Source: an uncultured Latescibacterota bacterium
GTDB lineage: Bacteria > Latescibacterota > UBA2968 > UBA8231
Assembly: GCA_958295495.1 (NCBI GenBank)
Contig: OY282352.1
Coordinates: 5,650,049-5,714,048, forward strand
DNA: 64,000 bases
Direction of reading: 5' to 3'
Below, in pieces: positions 51,219 through 60,274 of the stretch (position 1 is the first letter of the stretch; each line of letters begins with the position of its first letter). A program made the translations under genes and the position numbers. The notes under the pieces are model-generated. The model did no database searches and was not told the DNA's origin. It saw only the letters and a list, made by a program, of their open reading frames with translations.

Positions 51219-52295
51219 TCAGTACACTCCCACCACCACGGACTCCTGCAACTCCGTCAGCAGCCGCAGGTCTTTGACGCCGTCCCAAGGATACGCATCG
51301 ATGGGCGCGGCGCGTTCGGCCTCGTCGCGCTCGAGGAAGCGGGGCATGAAAAATTCCTTGGTCAGGGTGGTGAGCATGACTTGGCCGGTCTCGCCATAGC
51401 CGACCTTGCGCGAGGGATCCTTGGGATCAACCAGCTCGATGACGGCGCGCGGCTGCGGCGGGTAGTAGGTGATGGCGTACTCGTCGGCCGGATCAAAGGG
51501 CTTGGGGCAGGCGAGGCCCATCAGGGTGTTGCCGTAGGTGGGGACAAAGGCGAGGCCGGGCACCAACTCCTCGCGGGCGAAGCGGTGGAACTGGGCGTTC
51601 ATTTCCGTGCCGCCGCAGAAAATGCCCTTAACGCCGAGCTTGGGCAGGGAGACTTTTTCGCAGAGGGCTTCGAGGAGGCGAGGGGTGGTAAAGACGCACT
51701 GCACTCTGTCGTGGGCCTTGAGAATTTTGAGTGCCTGCTCGACGACGTGGGCTTTGTAGGCTTCCAGTTCGCGCATCTTGCCGGCGCGGATGAGTTCATT
51801 GACCCAGCGCGGGTCGAGATCGACCATAAAGCACAAGCCGCCGCGTAGCTGGGCCAGATACTCAATGGCTAGGCGCAAGCGGCGCGGCCCCGAAGGCCCC
51901 AGCATCAGCCAATCGGCGCCCTTGGGAAAGCCCTCCGCGGACAGGCTCTCGCTGTAGAGCGCGTAGTCGGTGTGGAAGTCGCGGATGTTGATGCGGTATT
52001 TGGGCAGGCCGGTCGAACCACCCGTCTCGAAGACATAGATCGGCTCGTCGGCATAGGCTTTGGGCACCCACTGGCGCACCGGGCCGCCGCGCAGCCACTC
52101 GTCCTCAAAATGGCCGAGCAGGGCCAAGTCGGCGTAGGAACGGATTTTCTCGCGCGGGTCGAAGTCGAGTTGTTGGGCGTAGGAAAGCCAAAACGGGCAG
52201 CCGGTCTCGGGGCTAAAGTGCCACTCGACAAGGGCGCGGACGTGGGCGTCGAGCTTGGCGCGGGCCGCGGCGATTTTGTCTGGAGCAGTGCTCAT
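51219..52295 (-). CDS. LuxE/PaaK-like adenylate-forming acyl-activating enzyme
   Basis: 358 aa from the ATG at 52295 (ATGA overlap with the upstream stop). The nucleotide-binding loop is 'VFETGGSTGLPKYRINIRDF'. 'FVPTYGNTLMGLACP' is the second adenylation motif. 'VGYGETGQVMLTTLTKEFFM' corresponds to the GD-containing region of adenylate-forming enzymes, and 'RFLERDEAERA' follows. It is shorter than typical PaaK and lacks an obvious C-terminal lid domain, resembling LuxE acyl-protein synthetases. It would activate a carboxylate. It closes an operon with two PQQ-like propellers. Confidence 0.7.
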   Translation of the reverse strand: MSTAPDKIAAARAKLDAHVRALVEWHFSPETGCPFWLSYAQQLDFDPREKIRSYADLALLGHFEDEWLRGGPVRQWVPKAYADEPIYVFETGGSTGLPKYRINIRDFHTDYALYSESLSAEGFPKGADWLMLGPSGPRRLRLAIEYLAQLRGGLCFMVDLDPRWVNELIRAGKMRELEAYKAHVVEQALKILKAHDRVQCVFTTPRLLEALCEKVSLPKLGVKGIFCGGTEMNAQFHRFAREELVPGLAFVPTYGNTLMGLACPKPFDPADEYAITYYPPQPRAVIELVDPKDPSRKVGYGETGQVMLTTLTKEFFMPRFLERDEAERAAPIDAYPWDGVKDLRLLTELQESVVVGVY

Positions 52296-53725
52296 TGGCT
52301 CTCTTCCGCGATGGCGAAGAGGGTGTTGCGGGAGGCGATGTAGAGGACGCCGTCGCGGGCGACCGGAGTGGTGTACACGGCGCTGCCCAGATTGGTTTCG
52401 TGTAGTACTGCGAGCGTTTTCCCGGCCTTGAGCACATCGACGTCGCCGTCCTCGTCGCCGATATAGACCTTCCCATCCGCGACAAAGGGCGAGCCCCAGA
52501 CCGCGGCGAATGTGTCGTGAGTCCAGTGGTGGGTGCCGGTCTTGGCGTCGAGGCAATAGACGAAGCCGCTTAGGTCGGCGGCGTAGAGCAGGCCGTCGGC
52601 AATGGCGACCGTGGAAATGGTGCGGTTGTAGTGTTCGCCGCCGAAATGCCAGACCGCGCCCGTCGCGGTGATGTCGCCGGTGCCGCTGGCGTCAATGGCC
52701 CACAGGTGCCCCTCGCCTTCGCCGTGCTCGGGGTCTTGGCCGACGCCGAGATAGACTACTCCGTCGTGAAAAACGGGCGTTGAGACAAGGTTGTTGCGGG
52801 TGCCGCGCCCGCCCAATTCCCAGACCGAATCCTTGGGATTGCAGTCGAATTTCCAGATTAGCTCGCCGGTGTCGGGCGCGAGGGCATAGACCCAGCCATC
52901 GCCGCCGGGGAATATTACCTGCTGGCGGCCACCTGCCTCGCCGTAGGCGGGGTTGGCCCATTGGCCGTGCAAAATCTGGTCGCCGGGCAGGTCGCTGTCC
53001 CACAGGAGGTGGCCGGTCGGCATGTCGAGGGCGATGAAGCTGGGGGCAAAGGGAGCGGGGAGGTGGACGTGGCCCTCATCGACTCCGTTGCTGGTCAGGG
53101 CGAAGAGTCGGCCGTCCACGCCCACTGGCGAGCTGGTGGCGAGGTTGTGGGGGAAGACGTCCAACTCGGCGATCATGTCGAATTTCCAGATCAAATCCGC
53201 GTTGGTGGGCGCGGTGGCGGTTTCGTCGGCGATGGGGCCGTCGTTCTCGCCATCGCGGAAACCCTCGGTGTCGAGGCATAGGACTTCGGCGCGATTGGAG
53301 ACATAGTAGAGGCGGTCGCCTTCGACATAAGGAGTGGAGCAGACGCCCTGCTGCGGCCAGTCGTTGACGCGGCCGGCCGGCAGCTTGGGATGGGCGATTT
53401 GCCAGAGGAAGGCGCCGTCCTCTAAGGAAAAGGCCATGACGACGCCGCGATCGCCCTTGTGGTTGGGATCGCGCTCGGCTTGGTTGTTGGTGCCAACGAA
53501 AATTTTGTCGCCGGCGATCAGGGGCCCGCCGTAGGTCTGCGAGCCGAGCGTGGCGCGCCACTTGACGTTTGCGTCGGTCTCAGTGTCCCAGGTGGTGGGC
53601 AGGTTTTTCTCGTCCGAGGCTTGGTTGCGCCCCGGCGAGCCGCCCCACATCGCGGTTTGAGCACTAGCGGAAACGGCGAGGGCGAGGATGAGGATGAGGA
53701 TGAGGCTGCGCGTAGCTGTAGGCAT
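52292..53725 (-). CDS. PQQ-like beta-propeller secreted protein
   Basis: 477 aa from the ATG at 53725, which overlaps the upstream TAA by 1 bp (TAATG). A signal peptide covers about residues 1-23 ('LILILILALAVSASAQ'). 'MWGGSPGRNQASDEKNLP' is the opening of the plant/planctomycete-type quinoprotein group. Blade repeats include 'GWVYALAPDTGELIWKF', 'FVYCLDAKTGTHHWTHD' and 'GKVYIGDEDGDVDV'. It is longer than the other propellers and has acidic inserts. It is presumably periplasmic. Confidence 0.85.
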   Translation of the reverse strand: MPTATRSLILILILALAVSASAQTAMWGGSPGRNQASDEKNLPTTWDTETDANVKWRATLGSQTYGGPLIAGDKIFVGTNNQAERDPNHKGDRGVVMAFSLEDGAFLWQIAHPKLPAGRVNDWPQQGVCSTPYVEGDRLYYVSNRAEVLCLDTEGFRDGENDGPIADETATAPTNADLIWKFDMIAELDVFPHNLATSSPVGVDGRLFALTSNGVDEGHVHLPAPFAPSFIALDMPTGHLLWDSDLPGDQILHGQWANPAYGEAGGRQQVIFPGGDGWVYALAPDTGELIWKFDCNPKDSVWELGGRGTRNNLVSTPVFHDGVVYLGVGQDPEHGEGEGHLWAIDASGTGDITATGAVWHFGGEHYNRTISTVAIADGLLYAADLSGFVYCLDAKTGTHHWTHDTFAAVWGSPFVADGKVYIGDEDGDVDVLKAGKTLAVLHETNLGSAVYTTPVARDGVLYIASRNTLFAIAEESQ

Positions 53726-55866
53726 TACCAAACTTTCAGGTTGTCGTAGTAGATTTCGGCGGGAGAATAGCCGTAGATGCCGGGGCTGCCGCTGCGGTTG
53801 GGCAGGGGATCGACCGCTTGGATGCTCCACTTGGCTGGCTCCGGCTCGTCGCGGGGCCAGACTTTGCCGCGGATATGGGCTCTATCGCCTTCGATTTCCA
53901 CCTGCATCTTCATGGTGTACCAGACCCCAGGCTCTGAGGCGAAGGGCACGGTTTGGGCCATCCGCAGTTCGGCAGCCCAAGTGCGGATTTGCAACTGCTG
54001 GTGATAGCCCATCATGTCGAGGGTATAGCGATGCGCGATCAGCCCCATGTCGGGGACGGCGCGGCGCTTCTTGGTGCCGAGTAGGTCGGCTTGGATGGTG
54101 TAGCCGGCCATGTCGGGCGCGCCGAAATAGGTGTTGGCTCGGTGCAGGCCGCGGGCGGCGGGCGGCTTGACCAGCACCTTGTTGCCTTCCATCGCGCGCA
54201 CCTTGAATTTGCTGCCCGTGCCGACCCAAGCCGGTGAGGCGTCGGCGGCGAATCCCTCGAAGTCTTCGCTGTAGATCGGCGGCGGCAGCACGGCGATGCG
54301 CGCCTCGGCAGTCAATTCGCCGGCACTGGCGACGATTTTGCCACTGCTCGGTGCGTCTGCGAGCACGAGCATATTGCCGTCGAGTTGGCCGACTGGACCG
54401 GCGAGCGACCATGCGGCTGCAACCGGGCCGATCAGGCGGCCCTGTGCGTCGAAAGCTCGGGCGCGAAACGACAGGTGGGCTCCGGGCTGGGCTACTACTT
54501 CAGCGGGGATGATTTGCAGGTGCGCCGGTGTTGCGCCGCGGGGAGCTTGCTCGCGGGGATAGTTGGCCGCGGTCCCTGCGACCTTGAACTGCGCCGCTGG
54601 GTCGCCGAGACAGTAAACGCCCGCTTCGGTAGAGAGGTAGATGCGACCGTAGGCTATGGCTGGCGAGCCAAACAGTTCGGCCGGCCGGCCGTCGGGCATT
54701 GCAAGCTCGGCAAGGTCGAGAGTCTCGGCCGCGGCGCGACCGGGGACGACGATGGCGAAGCGGCCGTTGACCTCTGGCGCGTAGAGCCGGCCGTCGGCCC
54801 ACACGGGCGATCCCTTGCCCACGGTGCCGATGTTGTGGATCCAGTGTACTTGGCCAGTCTCGGCGGCGAGCGCGTGGATGTTGGCCGAGTTGTCGATGAT
54901 GTACAAGCGGCCGTCGTAGAAGACCGGGCTGCTATAGCCGGCGAAGACGCCGTCGTAGCGCCAGACCTCGCGGCCAGTAGCGTCGATGCAGACGACGCGA
55001 CCGAGGGCGGTGTTGTCGAGGTTTTCCTCGCTGTGGGCCGCGTACACCTTGTCGTCGGCGACGACGACCGAGGAGTTGATGCCGCGACGACTGAGCTTAA
55101 AGCCCCACACCGTCTCGCCAGTGCGGATTTTCATGGCATAGATAGAGCCGTCGGCGTTGCCGCCGATGAGCAGGCGGACGCCGTCGATGGTGGCGACGAC
55201 GGGCACCGAGTACGTGGTGTCGAGCGGCCGGCCCCCCGGGGTGGCGATCCAGACGATTTCGCCGCTGCGCTTGTCAAAGGCGAAGTAGCGATGGCGGCCT
55301 GGGGTGTGGCTGCCCCAATTGGAGCTGAGATAGCTGATGATGACCAAGTTTTCATCGACGACGGGCGTGTGGATGCGCCCGCCGTAGCCGGAGATGCGCC
55401 CGAACTCCTCGGTCAGCGAGCGCGACCAGACGACCTTGCCGTCGCGGTCGAAGCAAAAAAATAGCCCGCTGACGGTATGGACATAGACATAGCCGGTCGC
55501 CGGGTCGCCGGCGGGGCTGGCCCAGCCGACGCGGTTGAAGGGGATGGTAGTGTGGAAGATGTTGTAGGCGCGTTCCCAGAGCAGGGCACCGTCTTGGGCG
55601 TCAAAAGCGGCGACAACGCCCTCTTGGGCGATGCCCTCGCCGCGACGGCCGATGACAAAGACCCGGCCATTGAAGACGATGGGGGTTGAGCGGCCGGTGA
55701 ATGCGGCGTGCCAGATAGGCGACCAAGATGCGACGAGACCAGTCTCCCCGGAGACGCCGTTTTGCGCCGGGCCGCGCCAAGAGGGCCAGTCGGCCGGGTG
55801 GGCACTGGGTGCGGCGAAGAGGAGACCAAGAAGGGCGAAAGGGAGTTGCAAGCGGAGATTAGGCAC
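53725..55866 (-). CDS. PQQ-like beta-propeller fused to Ig-like and concanavalin/LamG-like domains
   Basis: 713 aa from a GTG at 55866, giving a signal peptide ('LRLQLPFALLGLLFAAPSAH'). 'DWPSWRGPAQNGVSGETGL' opens an eight-bladed propeller to about residue 430 ('YAMKIRTGETVWGFKLS'). Residues about 440-520 form an Ig-like/Big domain ('HLSFRARAFDAQGRLIG'). The C-terminal ~190 residues ('YSEDFEGFAADASPAW' to 'IYYDNLKVW') form a concanavalin-like (DUF1080/LamG) sandwich often used for glycan binding. It is the first gene of the three-gene operon, divergent from the DUF362 gene (152 bp between starts). A TTG slightly downstream is an alternative start. Confidence 0.8.
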   Translation of the reverse strand: MPNLRLQLPFALLGLLFAAPSAHPADWPSWRGPAQNGVSGETGLVASWSPIWHAAFTGRSTPIVFNGRVFVIGRRGEGIAQEGVVAAFDAQDGALLWERAYNIFHTTIPFNRVGWASPAGDPATGYVYVHTVSGLFFCFDRDGKVVWSRSLTEEFGRISGYGGRIHTPVVDENLVIISYLSSNWGSHTPGRHRYFAFDKRSGEIVWIATPGGRPLDTTYSVPVVATIDGVRLLIGGNADGSIYAMKIRTGETVWGFKLSRRGINSSVVVADDKVYAAHSEENLDNTALGRVVCIDATGREVWRYDGVFAGYSSPVFYDGRLYIIDNSANIHALAAETGQVHWIHNIGTVGKGSPVWADGRLYAPEVNGRFAIVVPGRAAAETLDLAELAMPDGRPAELFGSPAIAYGRIYLSTEAGVYCLGDPAAQFKVAGTAANYPREQAPRGATPAHLQIIPAEVVAQPGAHLSFRARAFDAQGRLIGPVAAAWSLAGPVGQLDGNMLVLADAPSSGKIVASAGELTAEARIAVLPPPIYSEDFEGFAADASPAWVGTGSKFKVRAMEGNKVLVKPPAARGLHRANTYFGAPDMAGYTIQADLLGTKKRRAVPDMGLIAHRYTLDMMGYHQQLQIRTWAAELRMAQTVPFASEPGVWYTMKMQVEIEGDRAHIRGKVWPRDEPEPAKWSIQAVDPLPNRSGSPGIYGYSPAEIYYDNLKVW

Positions 55867-56018
55867 GGCTAATCTGCCTTGATCTTGGTGAAGCGAGAGT
55901 GGATGTTGAGCGTTTATAGTCCATTCTAAGTACATAACGAGCACCGCCAATCCTTGTCAATTGGCGGCCCGGTGTGCAACTTTTTAGGCCAACTCATAAT
56001 CAGGAGGATTTAGAAGCC

Positions 56019-57230
56019 ATGAACAGTCAGAAAGCATACACCGTCCGCGCCACCCACTGTAGCCACCAGGCCGCGCCCGATGAGATCTACAACAGGCTGG
56101 TGGAAATCACCGCGCCCTTGCACCGGTCGTGGGCCAAGATCGAAAAGGCGCGCCGGATCGGCATCAAGATCAACATGCAGATGCGCACCAATAATATCCG
56201 CCGGATCGGCGGGCGGCGTCAGGAATTGGTGGACGACGACGTGCTGCGGGCGGTGCTGCGGCTTTTGCAGGAGCGCAGCGACGCCGAGATATTCGCGCTT
56301 GACACCAGTTTCGCGCCGCCGGGCGAGCGCCCGGGCGATGATTTCAACGCCGGGCCGATCTTGGAGGAATTCGGCGTCGACTACGTCGAGGCTGGCGACC
56401 CCCCCTTTGAGCGCTACAAAGTGCCCAACGGCGGGATCATGTTTTCCGAGTACCAGCTTTCGGCCGCCTTGGGCGAGGCCGACGCCTTTGTGTCGCTGGC
56501 CAAGATGAAAAACCACGGCTTTATGGGCATCACCCTGTGCCTGAAAAACCTCTTCGGCCTGCCGCCGATCCCGCCGCACGGCCGGCTGCGGACCTACTTC
56601 CACCACGTCATTCGCCTCTCTTATGTCCTGCCCGACTTGGGGCTGATTGCCCAGCCTTGCCTCAACATCATCGACGGGCTGACCGGCCAAGCGCGCATGG
56701 AGTGGGGCGGCGAGGGCCGGATCGCCGACTGCTTGGTCGCCGGCGATCACGTCATTGCCACCGACGCCTGCGGCTCCTACCTGATGGGCACCGATCCCCG
56801 GCTCGATTGGCCGACGCCGCCTTTTCGCCGCGACCGCAGTCCGGTGGCGGTGGCCGCCGAGCACGGCTTCGGGACAGTTGACTTAGACGCAATCGACTTT
56901 GCCATGGACGGCTTGACGCCGCCGGTGGCCGAATTCGACTCGGCCGAGGTCGATCCGGCCGAGCAGATCGCACTGTTGCGGCGCACCGCCAGCGAGCAGG
57001 CCCTTTTTTACCGCGACCACCGCGAGCGGATTTGGGACGCCCACGCTGGTAATTATGTCTTTTTGCAGGACGGCGAGGTGATTTGGAGCGGGCTCAAGCC
57101 CGAGGCCGCCGGGGCTGTGCAGCACGTCGCCGCGGGCAAAAAGGATCAGGCGGTCTGGCTCAAGCTGGCCGATCCAGAAGAGCGCGAGGGCGAGCGGATG
57201 GAGGTGTACGAGAAAATTTTGGCGGCCTAA
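56019..57230 (+). CDS. DUF362 domain-containing protein
   Basis: 403 aa from the ATG at 56019 with AGGAGG at 56002-56007. DUF362 motifs include 'IGIKINMQMR', 'FVSLAKMKNHGFMGITLCLK' and 'CLNIIDGLTGQARMEWGGEG', where a 'VDG...GpGP'-type loop would normally occur. Members are sometimes Fe-S-linked oxidoreductase-like proteins, but no Cys cluster is visible here, and the biochemical role is unknown. It is transcribed divergently from the PQQ-fusion operon and converges with the DUF4380 gene. Confidence 0.83.
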   Translation: MNSQKAYTVRATHCSHQAAPDEIYNRLVEITAPLHRSWAKIEKARRIGIKINMQMRTNNIRRIGGRRQELVDDDVLRAVLRLLQERSDAEIFALDTSFAPPGERPGDDFNAGPILEEFGVDYVEAGDPPFERYKVPNGGIMFSEYQLSAALGEADAFVSLAKMKNHGFMGITLCLKNLFGLPPIPPHGRLRTYFHHVIRLSYVLPDLGLIAQPCLNIIDGLTGQARMEWGGEGRIADCLVAGDHVIATDACGSYLMGTDPRLDWPTPPFRRDRSPVAVAAEHGFGTVDLDAIDFAMDGLTPPVAEFDSAEVDPAEQIALLRRTASEQALFYRDHRERIWDAHAGNYVFLQDGEVIWSGLKPEAAGAVQHVAAGKKDQAVWLKLADPEEREGERMEVYEKILAA

Positions 57231-57253
57231 CGGGACGGGTTCGCCGCGGTTTT

Positions 57254-58258
57254 TTATGGGCACCGCGCCTCTCGCTCCACCAAGGCGCTGATGGCTTCGA
57301 GGTCGAGGTCGCTGCCGTCATGGGGGTAGGTGTAGGGCAGGAGCCACCAGTCCTCGGTGAAGGATGCTTCGCCCCCGGGCGGGATATTCTCGCGCGGCCC
57401 GATAGGCTCCAACTCGCACATCAGCTCTTGGTAATACCATATCGAGATCGTCAGCCCGGCCAGTTCGCCATAGGGGCGGTCGGGGTACACTGGATAGCGC
57501 TTGACCCATAGCAGGTCGTTGCGGTCGAGATAGGCGAACCATCCGGCTTGGGAGTCCATGCCGAGCTTGGGTCGCAAAGGGGTGGAGAGGACTTCGAGGA
57601 AGTTGTCGCGGATGCGGATATTGGGGTCTTCGGGGCGGTAGTTGATGACCGGGCCGGGGCCGTACATGACATAGGAGGCCGGGAAGCGGCTCGCGGGCGT
57701 CAGGGGGATGAGCACGATGCCGCCGCCCGTGCCAAAGGTGCGGCTCCAGTGGCCCCAGTGTTTTTGGCTGTCGGAGACGTTTTTGATGGTCTGGGTGACG
57801 CTCAAGTGGGTGGAGTGCTCGGCGAGCTGGAAGTCGCGGATGAGCTGGACGCCGGTAGGCTCGTCCTTTTTGCTAATCAGGCGTGCCGAGCGCGGGCCGG
57901 TGATCTGGCTTTCCCACTGCCCAAGCCAGAGGTCGGGGTGGGCGGGGATGACCATTTCCGGGCCGATGTCGAGGCGGCCGCCGGTGGGACCGAAGGGAGG
58001 GTCGCCGCCTTCAAAGGTCGCGCCTTGTTGGGCGGGGTCGAGGTAGATGGCGTTGGGGCCTTTGCGCGAGTATTCGAGGACGCGGCCGGCCGATGAGGTG
58101 AGGACGACGCGGGCGTGGGCGTTTTCGAGGAGGATGCAGTTTTCGTAGCCGAAGTAGGTGATGCGGTCGGTCCCGGGCATGTTGTGGTCGGCTCCAGCTT
58201 GGGGGGCGGCGAGGGTGAGGAGTAGAAGCGTTAGTCGGCGCATAGCGTGTTTTTTCAC
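57254..58258 (-). CDS. Secreted DUF4380-like (galactose-mutarotase-fold) protein
   Basis: 334 aa. The start is a GTG at 58258 overlapping the upstream TGA (GTGA); MRRL at 58243 is an alternative. A signal peptide is present ('LTLLLLTLAAPQAGA'). 'ITYFGYENCILLENAHARVV' and 'LSVTQTIKNVSDSQKHWGHW' are typical of the DUF4380 mutarotase-like beta-sandwich, which binds sugars. The role is unknown. It is co-translated with the AcuI-type reductase gene, though a secreted protein and a cytoplasmic reductase need not share a pathway. Confidence 0.7.
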   Translation of the reverse strand: MKKHAMRRLTLLLLTLAAPQAGADHNMPGTDRITYFGYENCILLENAHARVVLTSSAGRVLEYSRKGPNAIYLDPAQQGATFEGGDPPFGPTGGRLDIGPEMVIPAHPDLWLGQWESQITGPRSARLISKKDEPTGVQLIRDFQLAEHSTHLSVTQTIKNVSDSQKHWGHWSRTFGTGGGIVLIPLTPASRFPASYVMYGPGPVINYRPEDPNIRIRDNFLEVLSTPLRPKLGMDSQAGWFAYLDRNDLLWVKRYPVYPDRPYGELAGLTISIWYYQELMCELEPIGPRENIPPGGEASFTEDWWLLPYTYPHDGSDLDLEAISALVEREARCP

Positions 58259-59229
58259 TGATTGGGGTTGACGATGACGCGGCCCTGCACTTTGCCCGCT
58301 AAGATGTCCTTGCCGAGGCGAGGGACGTCGGCTAAACCAACCTCAGTGCAGATGCGATCTAATTTTTCCAAGGGCAGTTCAGTGGCCAAGCGCGTCCAAG
58401 CGGCAGCGCGGTGCTCGGCTGGGTAGAAGACCGAGTCGATGCCGAGGATGTTGACGCCGCGCAGCAAGAAGGGGATGACAGTGGTTGCAAATTGGGCACC
58501 GCCGGCTAAGCCCACCGCGGCGACGGAACCCCCGTAGGCCATCTGGGCCAAGACGCGGGCCAAGGTGGTGCCGCCGACCGAGTCGATGCAGGCGGCCCAG
58601 CGCGTACTTTCCAAGGGTTTGTTGGATGGCGCGGCGAGGTCTTGGCGCGGGATGATGGTTTGGGCGCCGAGGTCTTTTAGATAGGGTTCGAGTTCGGGGC
58701 GACCAGTGGATGCGGCGACGTTGTACCCCAGCGCGGCGAGCAGCAGGACGGAGAGGGAGCCGACGCCACCGGCTGCTCCGGTGACGAGAACTTCGCCTTT
58801 GTCGGGCGCGAGGCCGTGGGCTTCGAGCGCTTCTAAGGAGATGGCCGCGGTCAGGCCGGCCGCGCCCAAGCCCATGGCGGCGCGCAGCGTGAGGCCGGTG
58901 GGCAGGGACACGAGCCAGTCGGCCTTGAGCCGCGCCTTTTGCGCGTACCCGCCCCAGTGGATTTCGCCGACGCGCCAGCCCGTGCATACAACTTGATCGC
59001 CGGGTTGGAACTGGTCGCTCTGGCTGTGGACGACGGTGCCGGCGAGGTCAATGCCCGGGACGTGCGGATAGGTTTTGACCAAGCCGCCTTGGCCGTTGAG
59101 GATCAGCCCGTCCTTGTAGTTGAGCGAGGAGTACGCGACGGCGATTTCTACGTCGCCTGGGGGGAGGCGGCTTTCGTCGAGTTCTTCGATGAGGGCCGAG
59201 TGCTGATGTAAGACGAGTGCTTTGAACAT
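58255..59229 (-). CDS. acuI: Acrylyl-CoA reductase (NADPH), YhdH/AcuI-type quinone oxidoreductase
   Basis: A 324-aa zinc-free MDR enzyme. 'YSSLNYKDGLILNGQGGLVK' and 'PHVPGIDLAGTVVHS' are the AcuI/YhdH N-terminal signature. 'VLVTGAAGGVGSLSVLLLAA' is the NADPH-binding motif. 'VGLAGGAQFATTVIPFLLRG' and 'LGIDSVFYPAEHR' complete the subgroup pattern. AcuI reduces acryloyl-CoA to propionyl-CoA, for example during DMSP catabolism or acrylate detoxification. No DMSP lyase or acrylate-CoA ligase is next to it. Confidence 0.88.
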   Translation of the reverse strand: MFKALVLHQHSALIEELDESRLPPGDVEIAVAYSSLNYKDGLILNGQGGLVKTYPHVPGIDLAGTVVHSQSDQFQPGDQVVCTGWRVGEIHWGGYAQKARLKADWLVSLPTGLTLRAAMGLGAAGLTAAISLEALEAHGLAPDKGEVLVTGAAGGVGSLSVLLLAALGYNVAASTGRPELEPYLKDLGAQTIIPRQDLAAPSNKPLESTRWAACIDSVGGTTLARVLAQMAYGGSVAAVGLAGGAQFATTVIPFLLRGVNILGIDSVFYPAEHRAAAWTRLATELPLEKLDRICTEVGLADVPRLGKDILAGKVQGRVIVNPNQ

Positions 59230-59356
59230 GGTCTTTATAGAATCGAAAGAGGAAACTGAAGCAAGTAACAGCCCGCCGACAGACGATCTGCCGGGGAATT
59301 TGTGTTGATTTATGGTAGGGTCTCAGTTTGAAATTCGCAAACTAAACCGCATTCAA

Positions 59357-59377
59357 GCCCGGTTTAGAGTGCCGGGC
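59357..59377 (-). terminator. GC-rich hairpin downstream of TauD-type gene
   Basis: gcccgg/ccgggc form a 6-bp stem with a 9-nt loop. A second hairpin, ggagtg-tt-cactcc (59384-59397), overlaps the TauD stop codon. No U-tract follows on the minus strand, so a classic intrinsic terminator is not proven. The other ~130 bases up to the acuI gene hold no gene. Confidence 0.3.
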
Positions 59378-59390
59378 CAATATGGAGTGT

Positions 59391-60203
59391 TCACTCCACT
59401 GGTATTTCGTCGTTGAAAACCTGAGTGCGTTTCATCAGGCGGCGCTGGTTGGAGGGGAAGGCGAGGCGGCGGTGCATGGTCGGGCGGTTGTCGAAGAGGA
59501 CGAGGTCGCCGACTTGCCACTCGTGGGTCCAGACAAAACGCGGCTGTTCGAGATGGGCGTACAGTGCGCCGAGCAGGGCGTCGCTTTCTCGGCGACTGAG
59601 GCCGACGACGTATTTGGTCAGGTGCGGCCCTACGTAAAGCGAGCGGCGACCCGTTTCCGGGTGGGTGCGGACGATGGGGTGGGCAACGTGCTCGGGGGGG
59701 TTTTGCGCTTCGACGTAGTGGCGATGTACAGCGCGCATCCCCTTGAGGCGGGCTTTGCAGGCGTCGTCGAGTGCTTCGTACGCGGCCGTGCAATTGCACC
59801 ACTGGGTCTGACCGCCCTGCGCGGGGATCTCCACCGCGTAGAGCACCGACAGGGTGCCGGGGCGCGGCAGGTAGGAAAGATCCGAGTGGAAGGGGATCAG
59901 TTCGTCGCCTAGTTCGCCGATTGGCTCGCCGTTTTCTTTGACATTGGAGATGAGGAAAATCTCCTCAACCCGCCGCGGGCGCTGCTTGCGGACGTGCGGT
60001 ACGGGTTGGCCAAAGTACGCGGTGAAGCGCACTTGGTCCTCGTCGCTGAGCTGCTGCTGGCGGAAAAAGACCACGCCGTGATCGAGAAGTGCTCGGCGCA
60101 CCGGCGCGACTTGGTCGGGCGCGAGCGGTGCGGACAGATCGCAGCCTTTGATCTCGGCCCCGAGCGCGCCGCCGGTGGGCGCGATGGTTAGCTCAGAGAC
60201 CAT
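59391..60203 (-). CDS. TauD/TfdA-family dioxygenase
   Basis: 270 aa from the ATG at 60203. The Fe(II) triad is H106-x-D108 ('PFHSDLSY') and H244 ('MHRRLAF'), with R255 as the 2-oxoglutarate ligand. 'WVGDLVLFDNRPTM'-type sequence (here 'VGDLVLFDNRPTMHRR') is the TauD signature. These enzymes hydroxylate taurine, 2,4-D and similar substrates with succinate formation. No sulfonate transporter is next to it. The substrate is unknown. Confidence 0.9.
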   Translation of the reverse strand: MVSELTIAPTGGALGAEIKGCDLSAPLAPDQVAPVRRALLDHGVVFFRQQQLSDEDQVRFTAYFGQPVPHVRKQRPRRVEEIFLISNVKENGEPIGELGDELIPFHSDLSYLPRPGTLSVLYAVEIPAQGGQTQWCNCTAAYEALDDACKARLKGMRAVHRHYVEAQNPPEHVAHPIVRTHPETGRRSLYVGPHLTKYVVGLSRRESDALLGALYAHLEQPRFVWTHEWQVGDLVLFDNRPTMHRRLAFPSNQRRLMKRTQVFNDEIPVE

Positions 60204-60274
60204 CTGAAAATTCCGCGCCCGCCCCAAACAACGCCATCCCGCACCTGCGTTCATCTGCGGTTTCAGACCGCTTC

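Noticed and set aside
54385..55464. A 359-aa plus-strand frame opposite the PQQ-fusion gene
   Set aside because: Shadow of the propeller coding sequence; no ribosome-binding site or family resemblance.
56010..56864. A 284-aa minus-strand frame opposite DUF362
   Set aside because: No motifs, and DUF362 signatures are clear on the plus strand.
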